Source: Siderastrea siderea
Taxonomy: Eukaryota; Cnidaria; Anthozoa; Scleractinia; Rhizangiidae
Length of the DNA: 64,000 nucleotides
Reading direction: 5' to 3'
NCBI GenBank assembly: GCA_964030785.1
Contig: OZ034973.1
Coordinates: 1,074,132 to 1,138,131 of the forward strand
Shown here: positions 13,928-24,824 of the stretch, piece by piece
How positions within the stretch are numbered: position 1 is the first letter of the stretch
Layout: the number at the start of each line of letters is the position of its first letter
The notes under the pieces: model-generated
What the model was told of the DNA's origin: nothing
What the model saw: the letters and a program-made list of their open reading frames with translations, nothing else
Databases searched by the model: none
Program-made: the position numbers and the translations under genes

Positions 13928-13985
13928 TAGGCTTGAACAGGATTCGAACCATGCGATACCGGTGCACACTCTAACTTTGTTATTT
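13928..13985 (-). repeat. partial tRNA-like SINE head (copy 2)
   Basis: Copy of the fragment at 9283-9335 within the second 3.8-kb unit, with a few differences. It lacks the 5' half of a tRNA. Confidence 0.5.
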
Positions 13986-14282
13986 CGTGTGTTATGCTCT
14001 TAACTTATACTATTAAACAATACACTTTGTTAATAAGTCCTCTAGTTATCTACTCTATAACTGACTGTTTTTCCTTGTTCCATTATAAACGCAATCTGTA
14101 CAGTAACATCGCGTAACATTCTATTTATTTTAATACTTTTGGTACTGTTAAATTAAGAGGGATTGAGGGAATGAGCAGGAGGGGGAGATTATTCCTAACA
14201 AAATCTAAAAGTCACTACGTCACACGACATTTTCTCCTGAGAAATTTTAACCACCGAGGTTAAGAATGTGTTTAAATAATGA

Positions 14283-14540
14283 GAAGAACAACAAGACATC
14301 ACGTCTTTGATAGACATTCGACGCACTTAAAAACTCTAAAACGATATAAACACTGTTAAAATTGCGATATTCCGGTATATATTTCGCTCCTCGAGCCTCG
14401 TCATTACCGCGCGGACGGTTGACGTGGCTCGAGGAGCGAAATATATACCGGAATACCGCAATTTTAACAGTGTTTATATCGTTTTAGAGTTTTTAAATGC
14501 GTCGAATGTCTATCAAAGACGTGATGTCTTGTTGTTCTTC
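14283..14540. repeat. 258-bp near-perfect hairpin
   Basis: The left arm (14283-14397) and right arm (14426-14540) are 115-bp reverse complements with very few mismatches, separated by a 28-bp GC-rich loop. The arms include AATATATACCGGAATA and CGTTTTAGAGTTTTTAA in inverted copies. It could be a foldback MITE or a transcribed hairpin. No terminal target duplication is obvious. The plus-strand frame over it (14424-14717) has no recognised domain. Confidence 0.85.
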
Positions 14541-15211
14541 CCGACATTTTCTCCACTGGCCAAGATACTGTGGGCTCGCCAATGGACTCACAGTGACCGC
14601 GTGCCACGTCCTTCATGGGCGAATTCAGTTTTTGGGTTGAAAGAGATTTTTGAATTGGCGTATGAGGGTGGCATACAAAATAAAACATGGAAGGAGATGA
14701 AGAGGAAAACTGCTTAAGGTGGACCTACAAGGATCTAATTTGGCAATTTTATAACTGACGGTATATACACTTTAGAAGTGTTTCAGTTCAATCACTGTGA
14801 TGTGCCGTGTGTCTTATTTCCTTAATAATACTCACCGCTAAAATTAAACAACAGCAAACTAAGAAGTAGGGAGTAAACTGTTCCAGATACAATCGCTGCA
14901 ATGATCTAAGGCGAGAATCTAGGAGAATCTGTTGACAGTAATCAACAAAAAAAATTAAATAAACAAATAAATAAATAAAAACAGGTTTTTTCAATAAGTC
15001 ATTTCAGACTAACCAATCGCCACCATGTTTCCCGAACCGGATAGGGAACCTGGTTAGCTCAGTTGGTAATTGTTCAATATCGGTGCGCGAGCGTACCTGT
15101 GTAGCACAGACTCTACGTCAAACAACATGACAGGATCATGAAGGCAAGATCATAAAATGGAACCACACAAAAAAAAACAACGTTAATAACGAAAAGACGA
15201 CAGTTCCTTAC
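14541..15211. other. pseudogene flank, no supported exon
   Basis: A hydrophobic minus-strand stretch with splice-like edges (14895-14836) might be a relic transmembrane exon, but its length breaks the expected phase. Around 15050 there is a partial tRNA-like A-box (TTAGCTCAGTTGGTAA). Nothing else is supported. Confidence 0.35.
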
Positions 15212-15601
15212 CAGTTAGGGGCGTAAAAGTTGTCGATGGTGTTGTACTCAGCGATAACAGAAGAAGCTTTCTTACTGGTAACTTTCCTCCTATGGTATAA
15301 AATGCCACATTCTTTGTCTTGTTGCCCGCTCGAAGAGCTTGACTAATACTGGTATTCGACGCATTTGATGATGCATGGAAAGACAGTCGATATCGAACCC
15401 CCAATCCAGAACTTCCATTGAAGAAGCCATCAATAACTATTTGTTGAAAACCAGGAAATCGTGACCTGAAGTAAGGCTCGAAAACACTTTTTATATCTGC
15501 ACCTTGAGCACGAAAATTTGCCTAGTCTGGTTCATTCAAGGAGGCCTGGAAACTCTCCTCTTGAATCTCCATTGTGCCTGAAAATTCTACAGGTTGTTTT
15601 T
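15212..15601 (-). pseudogene. SEA-domain exon of decayed mucin paralogue (in-frame stop)
   Basis: On the minus strand, an AG acceptor just before 15601 and a GTAAGG donor just after 15212 bound a 390-bp exon in phase 1-1, matching the 375-bp phase 1-1 SEA exon of the intact gene at 48812-49186. The reading contains SEA-like segments: FRSRFPGFQQIVIDGFFNGS followed by GLGVRYRLSF, with several Asn-X-Ser/Thr sites, then a Thr/Ser-rich end. An in-frame TAG after Asn-Glu-Pro-Asp, near 15525, interrupts it. The G-S-V cleavage-type motif of the intact paralogue is replaced by G-S-S-G. SEA domains normally lie next to the membrane in mucins. Together with lesions in the repeat exon, this marks the copy as a pseudogene. 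Confidence 0.7.
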
Positions 15602-16783
15602 CTGAAGAAAAAAGCAAAAAGGATTAACAAGGAATTTGCGAGCTGGAAAAGACTGAACTTTTGAAGTTTTAAAAGCAGGAGGGTTTCAGCCCCAGCAGCG
15701 ACGTTTCGGTGTCGATTTTACCAGCGTTGATTTTTACTTGTTTTTGTATAACGAAACCTTTACTTATAAATCCCTTATAGCCAGCGAAATCTAAATTTTC
15801 TCGGTTGTAGAAAAAATAGATGTGTATTGTAAAGCTGACAAGTAGTAAATACAAAAGACATTTTGACGTAAAGGATACCGTCTGAAGTTGACATTTTTAT
15901 TCACAAACTTTCTCTGCCGAAATTTGAAACAAAATATGCCTTTCCGCTGTTATTAAGCTTATCCAAGAGTGAACAAAGGCGTTAACAACTGGTTTGTGAT
16001 CCCGGCTGTGATGTCGAGCTTTCATTGATGATTGATAGTCCAGCTGACCATTCGATCACTCAAAAGAAAAATGGAATTCCTGGCGTTTGAGTGGATACGA
16101 ATTAGCCAGAAATGAAATATTTCTGCGGCACAAGAGCAGGGGGACTGGGGCTGGTTTAGTTGAAGTGCAGCATGGGTAGAAAGGAGGGTTAGATAAGTGA
16201 TGTAAGTCACGTGGGAGATCATTCTAGGCCGACACCTCGTTCAGCTTACGTTATTTTTAATTTTAAGTAAGTTCTTCGTTGTCATACGTGCGACGTTTAT
16301 TTTAGTTAACGCGGATGGGGATGTTTGCAACGTGTAGACTTGTAGGAAGGGCTATTTAGAGTTTGAGCCATGGTTCCTACCCAGATTTCCTGCCGAGTTT
16401 TTTCCCCCATCGGGGTTTTTTTTCAGGCAGGTTTTTTCTGGCCTCCGTTCTGACAGTAATGTCTTTGTAAACTGTCGCTCAGCTCTGTGTTTATGTTATG
16501 CGCCGTACGTTTGGATGTAATAAGAGGTTATAGTATAACTTATTGTTATAGTTCCCGGTCCTCAGCCGAAACCGCCAAAATAAACCTAATGGTTTTTGCT
16601 CATGTTGTGTACTGCGTAGTGGAGCTGAAATCAAGAACGAGATGTCTTAAGCTGTGTGGTTTACCTCAGGACATACTGGGGCATTATTCTCGTGTTCCAA
16701 ATTTTCTCTTCTTTATAATATTATTTATTTACTGAAGACGTTAAATACGAACTAAATGCATCATATTAATTGATATTCTTTAC
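15602..16783. other. intron of the decayed mucin paralogue
   Basis: Between the SEA and EGF exons I see no other exon. Short open frames have no motif. Confidence 0.45.
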
Positions 16784-16897
16784 CTATATCACAGTTTTCT
16801 CGTTCATAGGCTGGCGAGCAAGTGCACCGATAAGCATCGCCATCTTCTTCACACGTTCCTCCATTCTGACACGGGTTGGGATTACACACTACAGCTT
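16784..16897 (-). pseudogene. EGF-domain exon of decayed mucin paralogue
   Basis: This minus-strand exon is 114 bp, has a CAG acceptor (after a T-rich tract) and a GTAAAG donor, and is in phase 1-1. It encodes one complete EGF domain with six cysteines: C-NPNP-C-QNGGT-C, then C-T-C, and a final C near the donor. Length, phase and the NPNPC-NGGTC core match the EGF exon at 49719-49832 of the intact gene. The exon itself is open, but the gene around it is broken. Between this exon and the repeat exon upstream lie 11.7 kb, mostly nested transposons. Confidence 0.8.
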
Positions 16898-17424
16898 CTG
16901 AGAAAAAAAAGGAGACATTTTTTTCTCAACAATTGTTTCTCGCTAAAAAGATGATTATTGATAGAACTGCACCCTTCTCACCTGAATTCCAGAATTAAAA
17001 GAACTAAGGGTTAGTCGTACGTACTGAATGATGGCTTAACAAATAAGAAAAATACCAGAATCCTCCAAGTGACTATCATCTTTTATAACTGGTAAAGCCC
17101 GAGTGCCTCTACCCAATCCCTCCAAGCCTTGAGTCACGTAATAGGGTTGTAAATTAAATCTTTAAAGATTACACCCGTCAATATTAAAACATACTTAGGG
17201 GATACCTTTTAGAGTAAAGTTTGAAGTAAAGTATAGAAAACTCTTTTCATGCGATCTCTTACTTTAAATTCCAACAGGAAAGAAACGCAGCGTGGTCTTC
17301 CCCAAGTAGTCGCAAAAATGGAGATCAGAGAAATAACCAGTTGTTATTTGTTATTTTTATATGTATTTTGATTATTTATATTGCTGATCACCGGTTTATA
17401 CCAACCGTTCCTCTGTGTTCCGCC

Positions 17425-17500
17425 CTAACTTAAAAGCAGGAACAAAAAATACAGCAATTCACTGAGAATACTGGATTATGGCCAGAGCGCAACGCCATAA
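17425..17500 (-). repeat. DIRS terminal repeat B2
   Basis: 76 bp nearly identical to the internal copy B1 at 26110-26185 (one substitution seen). It forms the 3' end of the element just after the recombinase stop codon. Confidence 0.8.
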
Positions 17501-17603
17501 AACCACTTTATTAAAGCATTACAAGAAACTTCATCAAAATGAGAAAATACAAACTAGAGTAAGCCGTGCCAGGGTGGCCAGGGTGGCCAGGGTGGCCAAC
17601 GGA

Positions 17604-17804
17604 AAGCGAAAACTAAAGAGCAATAGATTTAGCAACTTTCAAGTGATCACTAACAGTGTGCTTAATATAACGGCTTTTACTAGAGGCACACTTCCAGCCA
17701 GCATGCATGTTCAGAAGATCACCAGAAACACTCCTGCAAGCAGGATTCGACGCGGCACCGGACTTGATACCATGTGTGCCATAATTAGCAATGTCATCTA
17801 CAAA
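17604..17804 (-). pseudogene. tyrosine recombinase C-terminal part (DIRS)
   Basis: The minus strand from 17804 reads VDDIANYGTHGIKSGAASNP, then NMHAGWK and SKSRYIK, and stops at 17604. These are the catalytic boxes of DIRS-type tyrosine recombinases: H-x-x-R, H-x-G-W and the nucleophile Tyr in RYI. The second catalytic Arg, expected in HxxRSG, is Lys here (HGIKSG), which should impair strand exchange. The N-terminal part lies across the LINE insertion at 18353-19112. Confidence 0.75.
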
Positions 17805-17806
17805 TG

Positions 17807-17810
<4 letters not shown>

Positions 17811-17856
<46 letters not shown>

Positions 17857-18352
17857 ACTTTATTTAAACACGGAAAATCATCAGTTAATTAAGCTTAATT
17901 AAGTAAATAACTAAAACTAATTACAACTGCTTTACATGATTGCCGTGTGGGAATCCGATATATTCAGCTATGGTCTTAATAATTTGCTTAAAATTATTTA
18001 CAGATACAGCATTTTTTAGGCATTTGGGCAAGTTATTCCATAACATAGCCCCGCTGTAAGAGAAGCTTCGTTTCAAATAATTGGTGTTTGGTTTGGGTAG
18101 CGTCAGCTTTCCCTCAGAGCCTCTCAAGTTATAAACAGAGTGACGCTAAGAGAAAAGACTTTGAAGATAATCTGGGGCAAGTCCATTCATAGTTTTAAAC
18201 ATCATCAAGGCTTTCTGTTTCTTTCGTCGAAGAAATAGCCTCTCCCAGTCGAGGGTGGACAGAAGGTGGTTTGAGCTTGTATCAAAGGGTGATTTAGTAA
18301 TAACTCTGGCTGCACGATTCTGTAATTTTTGGAGCTTATGGTCTAACATATT
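17811..18352 (-). mobile_element. LINE 3' end inserted in DIRS recombinase
   Basis: The minus strand from about 18350 encodes LDHKLQKLQNRAARVITKS and, after a stop, continues from 18127 to the family end FPHGNHVKQL at 17921. The tail is a (GTAA)n tract at 17811-17853, read as (TTAC)n on the coding strand. It splits the recombinase frame, which resumes at 17804. Similar short sequences at both edges (TGTTAGA and TTGTAGA) may be the target duplication. It is the same family as the LINE at 4915-5557. Confidence 0.75.
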
Positions 18353-19112
18353 TCCTAAACTCCTCCCTAAGCGTAGTATAGGAAACTCCTTTAGTTGCAA
18401 GAAAATACTTCTTGGACTTAGATCTAACAATTTGTCTAACGAGGGGGGCAGATGACACGCTAGATGAAGGAAGAAGCTTGAGTAACCTCTCGGTAATAGC
18501 TACTGGGCAAGTAGACTTATGAGACCTGGCTATTAAGGACGTATGTCCTTCCCTATACTGATCATTTTTGCGTTTAGGGATGAAAACTGACATGTATTCA
18601 CTGCAAATAGAGACATCCTTAACTGACATATGACGAATCTCGTCCATACGAAAAAACCCAGCGAAGCCAACTAAGAGAATGAAAAGAAAACGAATAACAG
18701 CGAGTGAACTGCTGGAAATATAATGATCAGCAATCCTTAGGGCCGTGTCAACAGATAAAGGCTATTTGGGCACGAGCAAGATGCCTTCTTGCACCCTCTA
18801 AGGATGACTTAACAAGGGGGTGACTAGTAGGGCATTCTATCCCAGCTAGATTATGACCCCATTGAATGGGGTCATAAAAAGAAATTTTGCCGGAATAACT
18901 TGAACGCCGATCTTTGAAGCTGCCCAGCCACGCCACTTCAGCCAACCAGATCTGTATTTCTGTACGGTGGCAGGAGCCCTGGACTCTAACAGCAACTTGA
19001 CAAGGTCAGGAACAATCTTGCGCAAAGATGGATCGGCCAAGGAATTCGCTTCACGCCAAATCCCGAATTGTAAAACATCTAGAAAAAATAATGAAATAAA
19101 AGTAAGCAATAA
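18353..19112 (-). pseudogene. tyrosine recombinase N-terminal part (DIRS)
   Basis: Minus-strand frames give the SAM-like DNA-binding segment (RAPATVQKYRSGWLKWRGWA near 18950) and, after a frameshift near 18900, WGHNLAGIECPTSHPLVKSS. The catalytic domain starts at GFFRMDEIRHMSVKD near 18640, which carries the first catalytic Arg. The frame runs into the LINE at about 18352. The protein is therefore broken by a frameshift and an insertion, and the distal active site has an Arg-to-Lys change. Confidence 0.7.
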
Positions 19113-19436
19113 AAAGGTAGAACAGTGTGACGTACAAAATACACAAAGATAGTGAGATGCATAACATGCCAAAAAGTAGCATGGCACGACTTGTATTAAA
19201 AAGCATCAAACCGGAGGCCAAGACTGGCGCTCAACTGATGTTGCCAAATCAGGCAAAAAACAATCAATCAATCGAAGACCGAAAAATAGGCACCAAAATG
19301 ACGCTGCCAAATCAGGCAAAACACAAATAAATAGTAAACATGGCATAAACAATCGTAGACCAATCTACGCGCTAAAATGACGCTGCCAAATAAGGCAAAA
19401 ACACAAATCAAAACGTCAAAAATTACATGACAAAGC

Positions 19437-21500
19437 TCACCTAAAATCTACCCGCAAAGCTAACATTTTGAATTTCCGGCAACCGCTGAAGGCCGAGGAA
19501 CGCGCCTTGTAAATTTGCTTTTGGCCAGGACCTTCCAACAAGAGGTCTTCTATACATGGAAGCTCAAGCACTTCCTTAACAAAGGACTTGAACTGGGAGG
19601 GGCGGTCTCGCAAAAAAGGCCAGAAATAGGCTGAGGGCCATTGTGGAACAATCACAGTGCCGCAACCAGAGCAGGACTAGAGAGTTCTAATAGAGGACAC
19701 GACGGCGCTCACAGGAGGGCAGATCCAGTCGTTCTCGTCTCGCCAATCCTGAGCCAGGGCGTCAACGCCGCTGCAGCCGGGGAAGGCAAATTTAGAGTTG
19801 AACCTTGGACGCTGGGCGTTGTAATAGGAAGCGAAGCGATCAATTGTGTGTGGGCCCCATTTGGCGTCAATAACTCGGAACACAGAAGGATTGATGGACC
19901 AGTCGTCCTTGTCAACAAATCTGCTGAGAAGATCTGCTTTTTCATTAAGCGACCTTAGGATCCATTGCGCCTCTAGAACGATGCTGTTGGAAAGACAAAG
20001 ATTAAAAATATCCAAAGCTACGGCCTGAAGATGAATTTTGGAGCTTCCAATAGCAACTATTTCTGTGGCGCCCTGATTATCAGTAAAAATCTTAACTCTC
20101 TTGTGTCTCAATTGAGCAACGTAAGAAAGCAACACATAATAAAAGGCTTTCAGTTCGCGGAACGTCGAACTTTGGCCATATCCTCGGCCTCCCACATGCC
20201 CCTTACAACGGTGCCGTCTAGAGAAGCTGAAAGTCCCCCAAAAGCTACGTCCCTTGCGTCGGAAAACACAACGGTATGTGTTGCTAATGGTGGCCTTATG
20301 GAATAACCATTGAAGCAATCGATATTGCAGTACCAAAATTTGAGCTCTTGAAGAAGACTGGGAGAAAAATGAATTGTGCTGTCCCATGAAGACCTGGTTT
20401 CAATGGCGAAGTACATCTGCCTGGTCAGAAGACGCGAAATTGGACCGACTGCTAACGCAACTGAAATGATAGAGCCCGCTATCCTCGCCAACTCGCGGAA
20501 TGTAGAACACCCGGCCTGAATCGCAGACTCTAACAAGCCCTTAAGTTTGGAAACTTTCTTCTAGGGAATTTGGAATGACATTGAAATAGTATCGATGACA
20601 AAACCAAGCCATTCGCCAATTTGCATTGGGGTCCAATGCGACTTCTCCTCAGTACAAAGAAGGCCAGAAGAAGAAAGCTCTTTGCGTTGAATTATCGCTG
20701 AACATTTGTCTTGTCGGTTTCCGAAACCATCGTTTATATAAATGAAACTGTTGTGCCCCACAGAACGCCAACGCTTAACTAACGGGCGCATTAACTTAGT
20801 GAAACAAAAACAAGCACTACTTAAGCCAAAAGGAAGAACTGTGAAAGAAAAATATCTGACAACGCCAGAAAAAGGCCAAGCAAAACCGAGATACTTTTGG
20901 TGATCAAGACAAATATCAACATGATGGTAGCCTGACTTCAGATCCCCTGTGAAAAACCAGTGCCCTTCATCTAGAACTTGAGAAAGCGAGCGGAGGTCTT
21001 CGTATTTGAATTTAGGTTTAAATAAATAATTGTTGAGATGCCTAAGGTCGATAACCAAGCGCAACTTCTTTCCTTCGGCGACTGTTAATGGATTCACGCA
21101 GAAGGGAGGAACTTCGTGCTCAACAATACAACCATTACTTAGAAGCTCGCTAATTGCTTCAGCCACAAATTCCAGATGCTGAAGTGCAGATCTGTTGTTT
21201 TTTAAAAAACACTGTGTGGGGTACTCTGCAAATGGCAACCTGTAACCACGCCTTATCATGTCACGCCAGAATCTGGAGCGTCTAAAGTTTCAACCCAGAA
21301 GTTCAGTGAGGACTTCAAGCGACCTTTAACGCCATTGCTACCACCCTTAACACTAAATTCATCGTCACAACAAGACAATAAATGCATTAAATTACACTCA
21401 ACTTTAGATTCAGCAACATCCGTGGTCAATGAACCGCCATCTAGTCAATTACTGCGAGCGTTGCTTTTTGAAGCATCCGCGGCTTTCGTGCATGAGGAAC
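19437..21500 (-). pseudogene. DIRS reverse transcriptase-RNase H polyprotein
   Basis: The RT segment (21259-20561) shows KLRLVIDLRHLN, FFTGDLKSGYHHV with the catalytic Asp, VLPFGLSSA, and an active-site box YINDGF in place of the usual Y-x-D-D, so one catalytic Asp is Asn. RNase H follows: FSDAR, FRELKAF and FTDNQGA supply the D-E-D residues, then ADLLSRF. A domain typical of DIRS follows (GPHTIDRFASYYN and later DENDWICPPV). Lesions are in-frame TAGs near 20561 and 19677 and a frameshift near 20155 within RNase H. The frame upstream of 21259 connects through 21500 to the gag zinc knuckle across the TTAA insertion. Confidence 0.8.
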
Positions 21501-21504
21501 TTAA

Positions 21505-22535
21505 GAGCGGATGTCTGTAAATATCGACCAAGAGTGGGAAATATAAAAATTTTGAAAAATCTTAAAAAAATTCTGTATACTTCCCTAGGTATTCTATTAA
21601 TGAAAATATAAATTTTAGTTTCATCAGATAAATATTTTGGCGATACGGCGGGTGTCAAGTTTGGGCGCTTCACGGCCTCCGCTAGACCGCTTTTTCCGGG
21701 CCCAAGACAGGGCTACGAAAAGAGCTCGATTTGAATCTAATTCAAACATCATTCAACTCAAAAAGCTTCTTATCGTATTAAAGGGAATTTAACACACATT
21801 TTGAGTGGTCATGTGCTTGAATTGATTGCGACTAGAATATTTTACAGATTTTTAAATATTTACAAAATTTTGAGGATTTCACGCGAGCAAAATGTTGTCG
21901 AAATTCGAAGGCTTAAAATCACACCCGGTACCTACTTTTAAACAGCAAAAACATTCCACATTAAAAAGCAATCTCTAAGCTTTCAAAATATGGTCTTAAA
22001 AACTTTGGGCAACGCATGAAATGAATTTATGGGAACGCAAAATTCAGGGAGCACTTGAGTGAAATTTGATCTTTCTGACATGACAGTTTTGAGGTTCGGC
22101 GCGACAAACAAATCAATACTCAAACAAATGTAGCCAAAATACCTTTAATTTAGGCAATCTCAAGTCCCACTGTGATACATATATGCTTCATAGACATTAG
22201 GTGTAAGATTTTATACCAACTGTCAGCCGAAAAGAACTCATATCTCGGCTTTGAGGTATTTGAACTTGCCTCGCTAATATAAACATGTGGGTCAAGTTCT
22301 TATCACGACACAGCGAAGTGTTCAATATCTACACCAAATACCTATCCTGTCTAGTATATAGTCAGGTCCACAGTATGTTTGTTTGTACCTTGTGACCTTG
22401 TTTGTCTTCATTTCCGCAAAAAACTGAGGCAAACTACAGCGAAATCCCCGCGAGCTCAACGAGCCACGAGTCTCGTGGAAGTGCTATTACGTGAGTCGAG
22501 ATTGCGTTACGTAACATGACACACAAGAAGACCAG
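21505..22535 (+). repeat. left terminal inverted repeat of TTAA element
   Basis: About 1.03 kb, reverse-complementary to 24825-25823. Shared landmarks are the outer GAGCGGATGTCTG, a central segment with GGTACCTACTTTTAAACAGC, and an inner GTTACGTAACATGACAC-type segment. Confidence 0.8.
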
Positions 22536-23788
22536 TTACTTCAGGATTATTTCTGAGTTGTGAAAAAAAATCCCATCTCTAATGTACATTTTGTAGGTAT
22601 GCCATTGGAATGAGCTGGCAATCTCAAATTTACATACTTTGCAATTTTAACCATCGCAGACTTGTGATCCCCGAACGTGCCAAACAGTATTCATTAGCGC
22701 TATGTAAATACTGTAACGTGTTCCTGCAGTTGTTGTTTGTTTTGTTCCCAATATTTGTCCTGATTTCTATCACACTGAGAAATACCCTAATGCGTTGTGC
22801 AATACTTTTGCAATACCCTATTATACAAAGCACAAGTAAGAGCGTCCCAGTACAGTCTGATCTTGCGCTGGCGGCATCAATCTTGATAGCCCGCCTATAA
22901 ACTAGCGCTAAAAATAAGTAAGCATCATTGCCAGCTAGTCTGCTCGCAAATGTGCGACGATACAGCGTGCGAATATGGAGCGTTGGTTGGGGGCGAGTGT
23001 GGTTCAAGGACCAAATACCCGGACACAGAGTACGGTGCCCATCGGGGAGTACAACCGATCAATTGAGCACCACTTTACAGACGCCCTGAGAGCCATTTTT
23101 GCTAACCGGTTTAAACACTGAAGCAGAGCTGATATTAGCCAGGGCAGGTAAGTTTGAGACATATTTTATTTCTATTCTCATGTTAAGCTGCACTCTAGTG
23201 TTATGTGCGCGCTGAGTTGCACCATCGTAGTCATAAGGTAGATAAAAATAAAAAGATTCACCTATTTTCTCATAGGTTGATTTATCAATGAACGGGCGTT
23301 AAATGCGCGGTACGCTTTCTTGCAAGCTAGAACTAATGTATTACACTCTACATGCAATTTTCTCGCTCTCGGTCTGATTTTTTGGTATTTTACCACGTGA
23401 TAAAGAAATCAGCAATTATAAAGCGCGCGCTGATTGGCTACGATGAGGGGATGTGTTATGGAACATCCATGCGCGAGTCAAAGCACTAAGGGACGGACCA
23501 GGGGGGAAGGTGCAGTTTTGTTTTATTTTGGGGTTTTTCCTGGGGTAGCGTTTGTGCTTGATTGTTTAAGGTATTTTGTGCGATTTTTTATCACTTTCGG
23601 CTCTTTTTGTCCGTGCACGAACTGCTTTCCTTGAAATTTAGGCTAGCACGATTTTTGGCCAGTTCTTAACAAAACTCGACAAAATGAGACTGAAAATACC
23701 CGCCATAGGATTCAAGGAAAATCCGTTACCCGACCTGGTTTTATGCGTTGTTCTAAACTTGCATTGAATGCAAATTCAAGGTGGATGA

Positions 23789-24163
23789 GGCCTGACCTCG
23801 GGGCAGATCCAGAGCTTCTTCTCCAGAACAGCCGTCAGACTTCGCCACGCTGTCGCCCCAGAAGACGACGACGAAGAAACGGACGACAAAACCCGAACAG
23901 CAGAAGAGGAGGAGGCTTTCTCAGATGCGCGCAACACCATCCTGCTGCAATGCGCACCAGTGCACCCCATAGTCTACGACACGTGGAACCTGTGTGCGCT
24001 GAGCTCATTCAACAAACTCAGTAAGCTTACGGTAGCCCAGCTACCGGAGATTTACTCCCACTTCAATATGGAGGATGAACCCTCTGGGCACAGGAAGAAG
24101 CTCTATCTGGATTTTATTTTGAACCTTGTAGGTGCCTGCTCTTGCACATCCTCGAACCAGTAG
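23789..24163 (+). CDS. small acidic-to-basic ORF inside TTAA element
   Basis: Open frame from just after a stop (23786-23788) to the TAG at 24161. It begins GLTSGQIQSFFSRTAVRLRH, has a D/E-rich centre (EDDDEETDD and AEEEEAF), then HPIVYDTWNLCALSS, and a C-terminal part resembling a short DNA-binding or SAP-like segment (KLTVAQLPEIYSHF). No start codon lies directly in frame; an intron or a short 5' exon near 23684 is possible. I have the impression of similar repeat-associated ORFs in cnidarian genomes, but I cannot name a family. It may be an accessory protein of the element. Confidence 0.4.
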   Translation, partial: GLTSGQIQSFFSRTAVRLRHAVAPEDDDEETDDKTRTAEEEEAFSDARNTILLQCAPVHPIVYDTWNLCALSSFNKLSKLTVAQLPEIYSHFNMEDEPSGHRKKLYLDFILNLVGACSCTSSNQ

Positions 24164-24824
24164 AACCAGTTTAACACGAACTCTTGACGGAAGCAAAAGT
24201 GGTTTTTTTTTGTTGGGAATTATTTTCTTGCGACTTTGAGGAAGTCGCCTTCTATTTGAAATTATAACATTCTTTTTGAGTACAAACCCTTTTATTGCAG
24301 GCCAGGTGAACAGCATGTAGATGTTACAATTCAGTCAGTCAAACAATGGAGTACCTTCAGACGATCCTTCTTATTAAACTTTTAACATCCAAATACCTGT
24401 AGTGTACCTACTGCAATTTCATCGCTTTATTTCTGAATGCTCTGTTTCTAATTTCATTTTGGTTCTGGAAATGAGCACTAACATGATTTTTAATACATAT
24501 TAAAGGCGATGTTTGGTTATACATTTGACAGTGGAGTCAAGTTTTGCGGAGAAAATTTTTTGCGAGAACTGTTTTCCACGAGAACCTTTTTTCTGGATCG
24601 TCAAAGAACCGCAAAAATTAGAACCCGCAATTCGTAAATTAAGTGCCACACGGTATCCCAAGAAAAAAAGGAATCAGCCCCCAGTAAACGAGAAAATTTG
24701 AGTTTTCCGAGTTCAAGTTATCAGGGTTCTACTGTGATTTGCATTTTTTAAATCTAGAATTAATTTTTTTTCTAAGAATCTCCTGTAGACGAAGTGCCCG
24801 TGTTGTCGGTCTTCCTGTGTTTGG

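Larger units (their letters stand above)
10228..14011 (+). repeat. 3.8-kb duplicated segment, copy 2
   Basis: This is the second copy of the segment at 5558-9370, 3,784 bp long, in the same orientation and roughly 97% identical by eye. Flanks differ on both sides, so the duplication ends at 10228 and 14011. Confidence 0.85.

Noticed and set aside
14836..14895. Possible transmembrane exon of the mucin pseudogene (hydrophobic, GTGAGT donor)
   Set aside because: Its 60-bp length breaks the phase 1-to-0 pattern of the intact TM exon (89 bp), and the helix is short.
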